From Piscinibacter sp. (lineage in GTDB: Bacteria; Pseudomonadota; Gammaproteobacteria; Burkholderiales; Burkholderiaceae_C), in the NCBI GenBank assembly GCA_017983795.1, contig JAGOAS010000016.1, positions 1 through 64,000 on the forward strand: DNA of 64,000 bases, written 5' to 3'. The notes beneath the pieces were generated by a model. It was not told where the DNA came from, searched no databases, and saw only the letters and a program-made list of their open reading frames with translations. Every line of letters begins with the position of its first letter. Within the stretch, counting starts at the first letter, position 1. Shown one piece after another: positions 47,992 through 56,720 of this stretch. The translations under genes and the position numbers were made by a program.

Positions 47992-49152
47992 ATGGACAGC
48001 ATCCCCTACAGCCGCCAGGAGATCACCGAGGCCGACATCGCCGCGGTGAGCGCGGTGCTGCGCTCCGAGCTGGTGACGCAGGGGCCGGTGGTGCAGCGCT
48101 TCGAGCAGGCCTTCGCGCAGCGCCACGCGGTGGCGCATGCGGTGGCGGTGAGCAATGCCACCAGCGCGCTGCACCTGGCCTGCCTGGCGCTGGGCGTGGG
48201 CCCGGGCTCGCGGGTGTGGACGAGCCCGATCAGCTTCGTCGCCTCGGCCAACTGCGCGCTCTACTGCGGCGCCACGGTGGACTTCGTCGACATCGACCCG
48301 CTCACGCGCAACCTCTCGGTCGATCGCCTGCGCGACAAGCTCGAAGACGCCGAGCCGCGCGGCGAACTGCCCGACGTGGTGATTCCGGTCGACTTCGCCG
48401 GCCTGCCCTGCGATCTGCGCGAGCTGCGCGCGCTGGCCGACCGCTACGGCTTCAAGCTGCTCGAAGACGCCTCGCACGCCACCGGCGCGAGCTACCTCGG
48501 CGCCCCGGTGGCGAGCGCCTGGGCCGACGCCACGGTATTCAGCTTCCACGCCGTGAAGATCCTCACCTGCGCCGAAGGCGGCATGGTGGCCACCAACGAC
48601 GCCGCGCTGGCGCAGCGCGTGCGCAGCCTGCGCTCGCACGGCATCACGCGCGACGAGGCCGAGTTCGAGTTCGCCTCGCCCGGCGCCTGGTACTACGAGC
48701 AGCAGACGCTGGGCGTGAACGCGCGCATCACCGAGCTGCAGGCGGCGCTGGTGCTCTCGCAGCTGGGCCGGCTGGACGACATGCAGGCACGCCGCGAAGC
48801 GCTCGCCGAGCGCTACGACACGCTGCTGGCCAAGCTGCCGCTGCTGCTGCCGCCGCGCCGCGACGACCGCCGCAGCGCCTGGCACCTCTACGCCGTCGAG
48901 ATCGACGCGGCGCGCACGCCGGTGCGCCGCGAGGCCGCCTTCGCCGCGCTGCGCGAGGCCGGCATCGGCGTCAACGTGCACTACATCCCCATCCACACCC
49001 AGCCCTACTACCAGCGCCTGGGTTTTGCGCGCGGCGACTTTCCCGCCGCCGAGCGCTACTACGCGCGCACGCTGTCGCTGCCGCTGTTCCCGGCGCTGAC
49101 GCACGAGCAGCAGGATCGCGTGGTGAGCGTGCTCGGAAGCGTGCTGGCATGA
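47992..49152 (+). CDS. pseC: PseC aminotransferase
   Basis: This 386-aa PLP enzyme of the DegT/DnrJ/EryC1 family has the cofactor lysine in FSFHAVKILTCAEGG. It adds the C4 amino group to the PseB product, using glutamate as donor in the family. The stop overlaps the pseF start by 4 bp. Confidence 0.96.
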   Translation: MDSIPYSRQEITEADIAAVSAVLRSELVTQGPVVQRFEQAFAQRHAVAHAVAVSNATSALHLACLALGVGPGSRVWTSPISFVASANCALYCGATVDFVDIDPLTRNLSVDRLRDKLEDAEPRGELPDVVIPVDFAGLPCDLRELRALADRYGFKLLEDASHATGASYLGAPVASAWADATVFSFHAVKILTCAEGGMVATNDAALAQRVRSLRSHGITRDEAEFEFASPGAWYYEQQTLGVNARITELQAALVLSQLGRLDDMQARREALAERYDTLLAKLPLLLPPRRDDRRSAWHLYAVEIDAARTPVRREAAFAALREAGIGVNVHYIPIHTQPYYQRLGFARGDFPAAERYYARTLSLPLFPALTHEQQDRVVSVLGSVLA

Positions 49153-49895
49153 ACAGCGGCCGCATCGCCGTGATCCCCGCGCGCGGCGGCAGCAAGCGCG
49201 TGCCGCGCAAGAACCTGCGCCCCTTCGCCGGCCGGCCGATGATCGGCTACGCCATCGCAGTGGCGCAACGCTCGGGCCTGTTCGAGCGCATCGTCGTCTC
49301 GACCGACGACGCCGAGGTGGCCGCGGTGGCGCGCACGCTGGGCGCCGACGTGCCCTTCCTGCGCCCCGCCGAACTGGCCGACGACTTCACGCCCACCGTG
49401 CCGGTGATCGCGCATGCCATCCGCGCCTGCGCCGAGCTCGGCTGGCATGCGCGGCTGGCCTGCTGCATCTACCCGGCCGTGCCGCTGCTGCAGCCGCAGA
49501 CGCTGGCCGATGCGCTGGCGCTGCTGGAAGCGGGCGATGCGCCCTACGCCTTCCCGGTGCTGGCCTACCGCGCGCCCATCCAGCGCGCGCTCAAGCGCGA
49601 CCTGAACGGCCGCAGCGCGCCGCTGCACCCCGAATACATGCAGACGCGCACGCAGGATCTGCCCGCGGCCTTCCACGACGCCGGCCAGTTCTACTGGGGC
49701 CGCGCCGAGGCCTGGCTCGCCGGCACGCCGCTGCACGCCGACGCCTGCACGCTGGTGTGCGACGAAGGCAGCGTGGTCGACATCGACACCGAAGCCGACT
49801 GGGCACTCGCCGAGGCGCTCTACAAGGTGCGCCGCGCGGCCGACGCCGTGGACGCCGCGGACGAGGTGGGCGCCGCGGACGAGGTGGGCGCGTGA
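49149..49895 (+). CDS. pseF: Pseudaminic acid cytidylyltransferase
   Basis: This 248-aa protein has the CMP-sugar synthetase motif IPARGGSKRVPRKN and the FHDAGQFYWG segment typical of PseF. It activates pseudaminic acid with CTP. The last 15 residues are an Ala/Asp/Glu/Val/Gly tail made by an 18-nt tandem duplication. The stop overlaps the pseG GTG. Confidence 0.95.
   Translation: MNSGRIAVIPARGGSKRVPRKNLRPFAGRPMIGYAIAVAQRSGLFERIVVSTDDAEVAAVARTLGADVPFLRPAELADDFTPTVPVIAHAIRACAELGWHARLACCIYPAVPLLQPQTLADALALLEAGDAPYAFPVLAYRAPIQRALKRDLNGRSAPLHPEYMQTRTQDLPAAFHDAGQFYWGRAEAWLAGTPLHADACTLVCDEGSVVDIDTEADWALAEALYKVRRAADAVDAADEVGAADEVGA
49854..49889 (+). repeat. 18-nt tandem duplication at the pseF 3' end
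   Basis: The unit GCCGCGGACGAGGTGGGC occurs twice in a row in frame, giving AADEVG repeated, just before the pseF stop. It lies outside the catalytic fold, and its copy number may vary between strains. Confidence 0.85.
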
Positions 49896-50917
49896 ACATC
49901 GCGATCCGCGCCGATGCCTCCGCGGCCATCGGCCTCGGCCACCTCAAGCGCTGCCTCTCGCTGGCCCAGGCGCTGCGCGCGCAGGGCGCGGCCGTGACGC
50001 TGGCCTGGCGCGAGATCGACCTCGACTGCGCGCCGCTCATCGAAGCGGCCGGCGTGAGCTCGGCGCGCATCGCCGCCGGCCGCGTGAGCGGCGAGCTGAT
50101 CGACGTGCGCGACTTCCTCGCCGCCGTGCCGGCCGCCGAACGCATCGTGGTCGACCACTACGCGCTCGGCGAGCGCTGGCACCGCGTCGCGCGCGGCCAC
50201 AGCGATGCGAAGCTGGCCGCCATCGACGACATCGCCGACCGCGAACTGGCGGTCGACTGGCTGATCGACCCCAACTTCAGCGCCGACCCCGCCGCCAAGT
50301 TCGCCGGTCTGATCGGCCCCGACACGCAGTTGCTCGCCGGCCCGCACTACGCGCTGCTCGCGCCGGCCTATGCGGCGGCGCCGCGCTGCGCGGTGCACGA
50401 GGCGGTGCGCAGCATCGGCATCTTCATGGGCGGCACCGATGCGGCCAACGCCTCGCTGCTGGCGCTGCGCGCGCTGCGCGGGCCGCTGGGCTTTCGCGGG
50501 GCGATCGAGATCGCCACCACCTCGGGCAACCCCAACCTCGCCGCCCTGGGCGCGGCCGCGGCGGACGATGACGACACCCGCATCACGCTCGACCAGGGCG
50601 ACCTCGCCGCCTTCTTCGCGCGCCACGACCTGCAGCTCGGCGCCGGCGGCGGCGCCACCTGGGAGCGCTGCTGCATCGGCGCGCCCACGCTGGCGGTGAT
50701 CGTGGCCGACAACCAGCGCCCGGTGCTGCTGCCGCTGCAGCAGATGGGCGTGCTGCGCGTGTTGGCCGAGGAACCTCTCGACGAGGCCGCCATCGCCGCC
50801 GCCGCGCGCGAACTGATCGAACACCCCGCGCTGCGCCGCAGCCTGGCCGAGCGCTCGCGTGCGCTGGTCGACGGCCGCGGTGCGCAGCGCGTCGCCACGG
50901 CCCTGCTTGCGTCATGA
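49892..50917 (+). CDS. pseG: UDP-2,4-diacetamido-2,4,6-trideoxy-altropyranose hydrolase
   Basis: This 341-aa GT-B fold hydrolase begins with the IRADASAAIGLGHLKRCL motif of PseG and ends with the nucleotide-binding GAGGGATWERCCIG segment. It removes UDP from the pathway intermediate before condensation with PEP. The GTG start overlaps the pseF stop, and its own stop overlaps the formyltransferase gene. Confidence 0.95.
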   Translation: MNIAIRADASAAIGLGHLKRCLSLAQALRAQGAAVTLAWREIDLDCAPLIEAAGVSSARIAAGRVSGELIDVRDFLAAVPAAERIVVDHYALGERWHRVARGHSDAKLAAIDDIADRELAVDWLIDPNFSADPAAKFAGLIGPDTQLLAGPHYALLAPAYAAAPRCAVHEAVRSIGIFMGGTDAANASLLALRALRGPLGFRGAIEIATTSGNPNLAALGAAAADDDDTRITLDQGDLAAFFARHDLQLGAGGGATWERCCIGAPTLAVIVADNQRPVLLPLQQMGVLRVLAEEPLDEAAIAAAARELIEHPALRRSLAERSRALVDGRGAQRVATALLAS

Positions 50918-51555
50918 CCACCGTCCACATCGTCTGCACCGACCCCCAGCACGGCGTCAACGCCTGGCTGGAGCGCTGGATCGCACGCCACCACCACACC
51001 GCCGACATCCGATTGCTGCGCGATGCGCGCGAGGCCACGGGTGCCGACTTCCTCTTCCTCGTCTCCTGCCACCAGATCGTCGGCCGCGACATCCTCGATC
51101 GCTACCGCCACACGCTGGTGCTGCACGCCAGCGCCCTGCCCGCCGGGCGCGGCATGTCGCCGCACGTGTGGCAGATCCTCGAAGGCCGGCCCGGCTTCAC
51201 GGTGACGCTGCTGGAAGCCGCCGAGGCGCTGGACGCCGGCCGCATCTGGCACCAGATCGAGGTGGCCGTGCCGGCCAATGCGGTGTGCCACGAGATCAAC
51301 GCGCTGCTCTTCGACGCCGAGCTCGCGCTGATGGACTGGGCGCTGGCGCACGCGCACGAAGTGCAGCCGCGCGAACAGCAGGGCACGCCGAGCTACTACC
51401 GCAAGCGCTCGCCGGCCGACAGCCGCATCGACCCCGAGCGCCCGCTGGCCGAGCTGTTCGACCTGCTGCGCGTGGCCGACCCCGAACGCTACCCCGCCCA
51501 CTTCGAGTACCGCGGCCGGCGCTACCGGCTGCGCCTCGAACCGATGGAGTCATGA
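50914..51555 (+). CDS. Formyltransferase-fold enzyme in place of PseH
   Basis: This 213-aa protein resembles the catalytic domain of methionyl-tRNA/sugar formyltransferases, with the HASALPAGRG segment carrying the family histidine and loop. The asparagine and aspartate of the N-H-D triad could not be placed with certainty. It sits between pseG and pseI with 4-bp overlaps on both sides, where many clusters have the pseH N-acetyltransferase. No pseH is seen nearby. It likely puts a formyl group, from N10-formyl-tetrahydrofolate, on the C4 amine of the altrosamine intermediate. That amine becomes N7 of pseudaminic acid. Confidence 0.75.
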   Translation: MTTVHIVCTDPQHGVNAWLERWIARHHHTADIRLLRDAREATGADFLFLVSCHQIVGRDILDRYRHTLVLHASALPAGRGMSPHVWQILEGRPGFTVTLLEAAEALDAGRIWHQIEVAVPANAVCHEINALLFDAELALMDWALAHAHEVQPREQQGTPSYYRKRSPADSRIDPERPLAELFDLLRVADPERYPAHFEYRGRRYRLRLEPMES

Positions 51556-52610
51556 CGATGATCCGCATCGCCGGCCGCGAGATCGGCCCGAACGCCCGCC
51601 CCTACCTGATCGCCGAGATGTCGGGCAACCACAACCAGTCGCTCGATCGTGCGCTGGCCATCGTCGATGCCGCCGCCGATGCGGGCGCGGATGCGATCAA
51701 GCTGCAGACCTACACCGCCGACACGATGACGCTGGACATCCGCGCGCCCGGCTTCGTGATCGACAACCCCAGGAGCCCCTGGGCCGGCCGCCAGCTGCAT
51801 TCGCTCTACGCCGAGGCGTCGACGCCCTGGGAGTGGCACGCCGCGCTGATGGCGCGCGCGCGCGAGCGCGGCCTGCACTGCTTCAGCACGCCCTTCGACG
51901 ACACGGCGGTCGACTTCCTCGAATCACTCGACGTACCGGCCTACAAGATCGCCAGCTTCGAGCTGACCGACCTGGCGCTGATCCGCCGCGTGGCGGCCAC
52001 CGGCAAGCCGCTGATCGTCTCCACCGGCATGGCCACGCTGGCCGAGATCGACGACGCGGTGCGCGCCGCGCGCGGCGCCGGTTGCCGCGAGCTGGTGCTG
52101 CTCAAGTGCACCAGCACCTACCCGGCGGCGCCGACCGACAGCAACATCCGCACGATCCCTGCACTGCGCGAGGCCTTCGGCTGCGAGGCCGGCCTGTCGG
52201 ACCACACGCTGGGCTGCGGCGTCGCCGTGGCCTCGGTGGCGCTGGGCGCCACGCTGATCGAAAAACACTTCACGCTCTCGCGCGCCGAAGGCGGCGTGGA
52301 CAGCGCCTTCTCGCTCGAGCCGGCCGAGTTTGCGCAGCTGCGCATCGAGAGCGAACGCGCCTGGCAGAGCCTGGGCCAGGTGAATTTCCAGCCCACCGCG
52401 GCCGAGGGCGGCTCCACGCAGTTCCGCCGTTCGCTCTACATCGTCAAGCCGGTGAAGGCCGGCGAGCTGCTCACGCGCGACAACGTGCGCGCCATCCGCC
52501 CCGGCTACGGCCTCGCGCCCAAGCACCTCGATCAGCTGATCGGCTGCCGCGTGGTGAAGGACGCCGCACCCGGCACGCCGCTGGCGTGGGAGCTGGTGCG
52601 CGCGGCCTGA
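51552..52610 (+). CDS. pseI: Pseudaminic acid synthase
   Basis: This 352-aa NeuB-family enzyme has an N-terminal TIM barrel (IAEMSGNHNQSLDRA, KLQTYTADTMT, STPFDDTAVDFL) and a C-terminal SAF domain (about residues 290-350). It condenses the free hexose with PEP to form pseudaminic acid. The ATG at 51552 overlaps the previous stop. A second ATG 6 bases later is possible. It is the last gene of the cluster. Confidence 0.96.
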   Translation: MTMIRIAGREIGPNARPYLIAEMSGNHNQSLDRALAIVDAAADAGADAIKLQTYTADTMTLDIRAPGFVIDNPRSPWAGRQLHSLYAEASTPWEWHAALMARARERGLHCFSTPFDDTAVDFLESLDVPAYKIASFELTDLALIRRVAATGKPLIVSTGMATLAEIDDAVRAARGAGCRELVLLKCTSTYPAAPTDSNIRTIPALREAFGCEAGLSDHTLGCGVAVASVALGATLIEKHFTLSRAEGGVDSAFSLEPAEFAQLRIESERAWQSLGQVNFQPTAAEGGSTQFRRSLYIVKPVKAGELLTRDNVRAIRPGYGLAPKHLDQLIGCRVVKDAAPGTPLAWELVRAA

Positions 52611-52649
52611 GCCGGCTCGGCCCGGCGTTGCTCGAAGGCGATGCGACGG

Positions 52650-53204
52650 CTATCGGGGATGGAAGGTGCGGAGAACGACTTCCTCGAAAGGGAAGGCAGG
52701 GCCCGGATCGACCTTGCGCCTGCGGCCGGGCGCGCAAGCCAGGCGCCCGTTGTCGAGGTCGGAGTGCCGCTTGATGCCCGAAGGGCCGATGGCATATCGA
52801 CGCACGAGCGTCCTCAGGAGCTCGACCAGCGCGGAAATCTGGGCCTCGGGATAGACGTCGCGGCCGTCACCATCGTTGACCAGTTCGATGCCAAGCGATC
52901 GTTCGCTGTGGCTGAAGACATGGTGAGCCACATGCGTCTCGGGAACGCTGGCGACGACGGTTCCGTCTCGCCCGATCATGAAGTGGATGCCAAGCCTCGG
53001 GTGTGCCTCGATGACCTGCAGGTTCTCGCGCAGCTCGCCGGCCGGAACCCAGATGGGCTTTCCCTCCTTGTCGCACGTCGGCCCGCCGGTGGAGTGCAGG
53101 ACCACCATGGTCGGCGGCAGTTCTCGGAGGCGGCCGGAGCGCACCGCAAACGCCTGAGGCGCTTGGACGAGGAGGCCGGCGAGCAGCAGCAGTCTTCTCT
53201 TCAT
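52650..53204 (-). CDS. Secreted N-acetylmuramoyl-L-alanine amidase
   Basis: This 184-aa protein has a signal peptide (MKRRLLLLAGLL, cleavage near AFA) and an Amidase_2 domain. Zinc-binding residues appear in VVLHSTGG, the central HHVFSHSER region and the C-terminal HSDL...KVDPG segment. It would cut peptide stems from peptidoglycan in the periplasm. It lies just beyond the first attC-like palindrome, so it may be a captured cassette gene or the chromosomal flank. Confidence 0.85.
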   Translation of the reverse strand: MKRRLLLLAGLLVQAPQAFAVRSGRLRELPPTMVVLHSTGGPTCDKEGKPIWVPAGELRENLQVIEAHPRLGIHFMIGRDGTVVASVPETHVAHHVFSHSERSLGIELVNDGDGRDVYPEAQISALVELLRTLVRRYAIGPSGIKRHSDLDNGRLACAPGRRRKVDPGPAFPFEEVVLRTFHPR

Positions 53205-53244
53205 GCCTGTACGTGCGGCGGCGCGAACCGGTGCTGGGTGTGCC

Positions 53245-53372
53245 GTCTGGCGTTTGAGGTGAGGGGCGAGCGCCGGGACCGCGCTTAGCTCGCGAAGCGG
53301 ATGATGACACTGGCCGGTGCGCGAGCCAAGCGGCTTGCCGGTGGCTGTCCACTGCAGCGAATGGTTAGCTGC
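53245..53372 (-). repeat. attC-like recombination site 1
   Basis: This imperfect palindrome of about 128 bp has a 13-bp core stem (53282-53294 with 53320-53332). On the minus strand its 5' end AGCTAACCATTCG matches attC sites of integron cassettes. The 3' box is degenerate (GCCAGAC instead of GTTRRRY). It lies 23 bp after the stop of the 406-aa gene and shares CGCGAAGCGGATGATGAC with site 2. Confidence 0.65.
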
Positions 53373-53395
53373 CACCGCAAGCTGCAGGGGGAGAG

Positions 53396-54616
53396 CTACC
53401 AGTCCATGTCTGCCGATCTGTCGGCCAGATGAGTCTGATACTCCACGAACTCCGTCATGTCTTGTTCGGACTTCATTGCACTCGCGTACGTACCGTCTCC
53501 TGCGTACGTAAGAATCGATGGCAAGTCACTGAAGATGTGAATCCTTGCGGGCGCGCGGGCGCCCGACCAGAGATGTTCGACGAACTCATCGATCTCCCTG
53601 ATGGCAGCGTCCTCGTTGAACGCCGGCTTTCCAGTAAGAGCGTAGCGATGGCGTTGGCTTTGGGTAAGGAGAACCGGTACTGCCCCGGCCCCGGAGTGAA
53701 AGCTGAAGGCTTCCCCTCTCTTCCCGAACGCGCCGTGGGCCATGAAGTTGCGAATCTGCGCGCGAAGATCAAGGAGAGCGTCGTAGTGGCGCTTGGATTC
53801 TTGGTCTGCCAGATTCATGGCAGCCTTGAACTTGGCCTTCCAATCGGACTCAGCAAGCGCCGCCACCGCGTCACCTTTGCAAATCCGGCCCTGGAGGATG
53901 GCGAGATGAATGAACGAATGCTCCGTCCAACTGAAGAACGCATCAATGGCAGCTTGAGCATTCCAGTTTGCTTCCCTGCGTAGCAGGTACGCCGGACTAG
54001 CGCCAGACGTTACTTCGGCCCCATCGGGGAGCGCGGACTTGACAGTGCGCCGCTCATGCTTACGAGCCTCTGCCTCTTCCGACAGGGACCGATATCTATC
54101 GCGGAAGTAGAGGTAACGAGAGAATAGCCCGTCGCTGGTGTTGACGACGTTGACATTCGAAGTAGACGCGGCCTGCGCAGCGCGCCACTCAAAGTACGGC
54201 TCAGCGAGTGAGACCGCCTTATTGATTGCTGAAGCGATCGCGCAAGCGTCAGACTCTGCTTGGGCAGATGGCTTTGTGCTTCTCCTAGCTCCAGAGGCAT
54301 GATTTGGAGCAAAGACACCAACGCCGAACTTGCGATGTTCGATGGAGTAGAGGCGACCCTGGTAGCGAACGGGAACGATCCACGCCACCTTCTCCCATTG
54401 GCCTAGGTCTCGGTAGCCAAGAAGATCGACCAACAAGAAGTAGACCAAGTAGTACTCAGGTAGGCTTCGCCCTCCGTCGGTGCGCGCCGAGAGCATGAGC
54501 GCCGTACTCTCGGCGTCGGAGCTTGGTGAACCTGCAGGCGGCACTTCTGCCAGAGCAGCAAGTGCCTTCTGCCGGATGGGCGCGAGCTCTTGGGGCAGTG
54601 AACCGGCGGCGGCCAT
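53396..54616 (-). CDS. Unknown 406-aa cassette-encoded protein
   Basis: I do not recognise this protein. It appears soluble, with an aromatic-rich segment (EYYLVYFLLVDLLGYR, residues 55-70) and a helical C-terminal half. The ATG at 54616 is the first good start after attC site 2, and the gene ends just before attC site 1. This is the position of a gene cassette. Its GC content is lower than that of the pse genes, a sign of separate origin. Confidence 0.6.
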   Translation of the reverse strand: MAAAGSLPQELAPIRQKALAALAEVPPAGSPSSDAESTALMLSARTDGGRSLPEYYLVYFLLVDLLGYRDLGQWEKVAWIVPVRYQGRLYSIEHRKFGVGVFAPNHASGARRSTKPSAQAESDACAIASAINKAVSLAEPYFEWRAAQAASTSNVNVVNTSDGLFSRYLYFRDRYRSLSEEAEARKHERRTVKSALPDGAEVTSGASPAYLLRREANWNAQAAIDAFFSWTEHSFIHLAILQGRICKGDAVAALAESDWKAKFKAAMNLADQESKRHYDALLDLRAQIRNFMAHGAFGKRGEAFSFHSGAGAVPVLLTQSQRHRYALTGKPAFNEDAAIREIDEFVEHLWSGARAPARIHIFSDLPSILTYAGDGTYASAMKSEQDMTEFVEYQTHLADRSADMDW

Positions 54617-54658
54617 GGATTCGAGACTCGTGATGGAACGCGCTATTGGGCCGTGACA

Positions 54659-54782
54659 GCTAGCGTTGGAGCTGAGGGGTCGGAACCGGCGTGGTGCTTG
54701 GCCCGCGAAGCGGATGATGACGGCGAGCGCTTCGCGGGCCAAGTGCCATGCCGGTGGAGGCCCCGCTCCAGCGAAGGGTTGC
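54659..54782 (-). repeat. attC-like recombination site 2
   Basis: This 124-bp palindrome has a perfect 16-bp core stem (54697-54712 with 54728-54743) and 15-base loop, with further pairing out to GCAACCC and CTAGC at the ends. It begins 5 bp after the TAG of the DUF2971 gene. Its 3' box reads GCTAGCT where GTTRRRY is expected, so it may be weakly active. Confidence 0.7.
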
Positions 54783-54787
54783 ATTCG

Positions 54788-55618
54788 CTACCAGTCCCGA
54801 TACGGAAGCATGGTTCGGGTTATGCCGTTGCGGACCTTGGCGACCTGAAATAGATGGCTCATCGCGTCCATTGCCAACTCGGGATGAGGAGTTGGGCCAA
54901 CACGAACCTCCCATACAGGCGAGTCTTCAGTGCGGGATCGCAGTTCCACGGGTACGTACGGAATCAACGTCGAGCGCCCGGCGCGTAGACCAATACGTGT
55001 GTCGTTGGCGCTGAGAAAGGCAACCATTCGCCATTCCCGTTCGTCCTTGAAACCTCGATCCTTGAAGTAAGGCGCGAAGCGCACGAACTTCTGCATTGCA
55101 TCGTTGCATTGCTCGTGCGTGTGGTCTCGCGGATTGGCACCATCGGGTAAGCTGGCCATCAGGCTGTCAACTGAGTCCTTGGCCCATTGGCGAGTGACCT
55201 CGGCCTGCTTGACGGGGTCGTACTCGCATGGCCGAAGATGAAAACCTTGTTCGCGCGCGATGGCCAGCAGTCTGCCTCCATCGAACCCAATGTTGTACCC
55301 AAAGCTTTGAGGGCAGTATCCACGCCACTGGCTGAGGGAGTCGTAGTCTTCGGAAAAGCACGCCACAAACAGGCCAATCTTCGAGCCCGATTCGAGCACT
55401 TCGCCTAGCGCTGCAGCGATCTGAGCGTACCGATCGCCAGCGCGTCCTGCCCTAAGATCACTCAGTGATCCCTTTGCGAGGTCAATGGCATGACGGAACT
55501 CGCGAGTGTCGTTCATGAAGTGGATCTTCGTAGCCCAAATGGCATCGGCATTGAGGATGCCGAGCAGGCCGGTTCCGCTGGTGTAGTGATAGAGGATGAC
55601 CGATGGCAGTGCGACCAT
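54788..55618 (-). CDS. DUF2971 family protein
   Basis: This 276-aa protein matches DUF2971 by eye: an N-terminal LYHYTS motif, IWATKIHFMNDTREF, ACFSEDYDSLSQWRGY and FKDEREWR. Its function is not established. The H-Y and later E-W residues leave an ADP-ribosyltransferase-like fold as a possibility. It is followed at once by attC-like site 2 and preceded by a GTTAGAT box, so it is probably a gene cassette. Confidence 0.75.
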   Translation of the reverse strand: MVALPSVILYHYTSGTGLLGILNADAIWATKIHFMNDTREFRHAIDLAKGSLSDLRAGRAGDRYAQIAAALGEVLESGSKIGLFVACFSEDYDSLSQWRGYCPQSFGYNIGFDGGRLLAIAREQGFHLRPCEYDPVKQAEVTRQWAKDSVDSLMASLPDGANPRDHTHEQCNDAMQKFVRFAPYFKDRGFKDEREWRMVAFLSANDTRIGLRAGRSTLIPYVPVELRSRTEDSPVWEVRVGPTPHPELAMDAMSHLFQVAKVRNGITRTMLPYRDW

Positions 55619-55630
55619 GTTGCTCGCGAA

Positions 55631-55650
55631 TCTAACGTGAGTTGAGCATC
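55631..55650 (-). other. Possible attC 3' end upstream of the DUF2971 gene
   Basis: On the minus strand CTCAACTCACGTTAGAT ends in a perfect GTTRRRY box 12 bp before the DUF2971 start. It resembles the 3' arm of an attC site. No matching 5' arm is visible, so it would be a remnant or recombination scar. Confidence 0.35.
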
Positions 55651-55857
55651 AGCATAGCCAGACGTGAACATCGCTGACTAGTAGTGGCTGTACCTTGCGA
55701 GTGAGACAAGTTGCAGCACCAGGGGAATCGAACCGAGCGTCGATTTCAACTGTGCACAGCGGGCCAAAGTCGCCGACGGCGCAGCGTGCCAGACATCAAG
55801 CTGCTCGCATCTCCTTTCCTCTCCCCTTCGCCGGCCCCTCCAATCCCTCCCTCTCAA

Positions 55858-56157
55858 CACCTCCACCTGCCTCAACCGCTCCGCCGCGAACTGCACGAAC
55901 AGCCGCACTTTGGCCGCGGCCGTGCGCCCCGCGGGGTAGACGAGATGCACGGGCACGGGCGGCAGCTCGTTAGCCTTGAACCATTGCCTGTCGGCGTCGA
56001 TCAGGCTGAGCAGCGCCACCGGCGTTCCGCACACCTGCGAGGCCAGGGCGGCCAGCGAGTCGAACAGCGGCTCGGCCCTGGTGCCCAGCACCCGCAGCGC
56101 GCGCAGCCGTTCGAGCCGGCGCTGTTCGCCTTCGTTCTGCTGGTCGGCGCTCGGCGC
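55858..56157 (-). pseudogene. Chimeric relic: GAF-domain fragment joined to a LysR C-terminus
   Basis: One reading frame first encodes part of a GAF sensor domain (RLERLRALRVLGT to LLSLIDADRQWFKAN). At about 55971 it switches directly to the end of a LysR regulator effector domain (ELPPVPVHLVYPAGR to FVQFAAERLR). The start of the GAF protein and most of both proteins are missing, and no clear start codon is present. It is probably a deletion or insertion scar at the edge of the cassette region. Confidence 0.7.
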
Positions 56158-56165
56158 GAGGGCCC

Positions 56166-56720
56166 TCAGCGCGCCGCGCTGCCCGCCACCAGCCGCATCG
56201 AGCGGATCAGCTCGAGCGATTGCGCCAGGCGCGCCGCCGGCTCGCCGGCGATCAGCACGGTGAAAGTCACCGTCAGCGGGCCGAGACCCAGCGCACCCTG
56301 GCTCATGTGGCGCCAGCCGCCCGGCTCGGGGTGCGCGTCGGTGGCGGAGAAGTAGTAGCCGTGCCGCGCCGCGGCGCCGAGTTCGTGCAGCGCGAGTTCG
56401 GCCTCCGTCGCGCGCGGGCGCGCCTTGTCGGCCGCGGCGTGCACCAGGGCGCGCAGTTCGTCGGAGCTCGGCGGCCTGTTGCCGCCACGCGCCGGCAGCG
56501 GCGTGACGAGCAGCTGGAAGGCCTTGGCGTCGCTCGCGCTGATGGCGGCCGTCGTCGCGCCCTGCGCATCGGCCGCGCGCAGCTGGCACGACCAGCCCTC
56601 GGGCAGGTCGAGCACCAGCACCTGCTGCGCCTGCAGCGGCATGCGGAACTCGGCAGCCAGCGAGGCCTGCGTGGCCAGCAGCGAACACAGCGCGAGAACG
56701 ACGGCCCTGAACATGCTCAT
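56166..56720 (-). CDS. Secreted protein of unknown function
   Basis: This 184-aa protein has a clear signal peptide (cleavage near SLAAEF). The remaining domain of about 160 residues fits no family I can name. It starts within the stop of the membrane protein gene (ATGA), so the two are one unit. It ends next to the chimeric relic. Confidence 0.65.
   Translation of the reverse strand: MSMFRAVVLALCSLLATQASLAAEFRMPLQAQQVLVLDLPEGWSCQLRAADAQGATTAAISASDAKAFQLLVTPLPARGGNRPPSSDELRALVHAAADKARPRATEAELALHELGAAARHGYYFSATDAHPEPGGWRHMSQGALGLGPLTVTFTVLIAGEPAARLAQSLELIRSMRLVAGSAAR

Noticed and set aside
44913-48002. 1029-codon minus-strand frame opposite the sugar cluster
   Set aside because: Antisense shadow over several well-supported genes; no motif found.
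52641-55700. CRISPR array
   Set aside because: The repeats here are two long palindromes 1.4 kb apart, not regularly spaced short direct repeats; no cas genes seen anywhere in the window.
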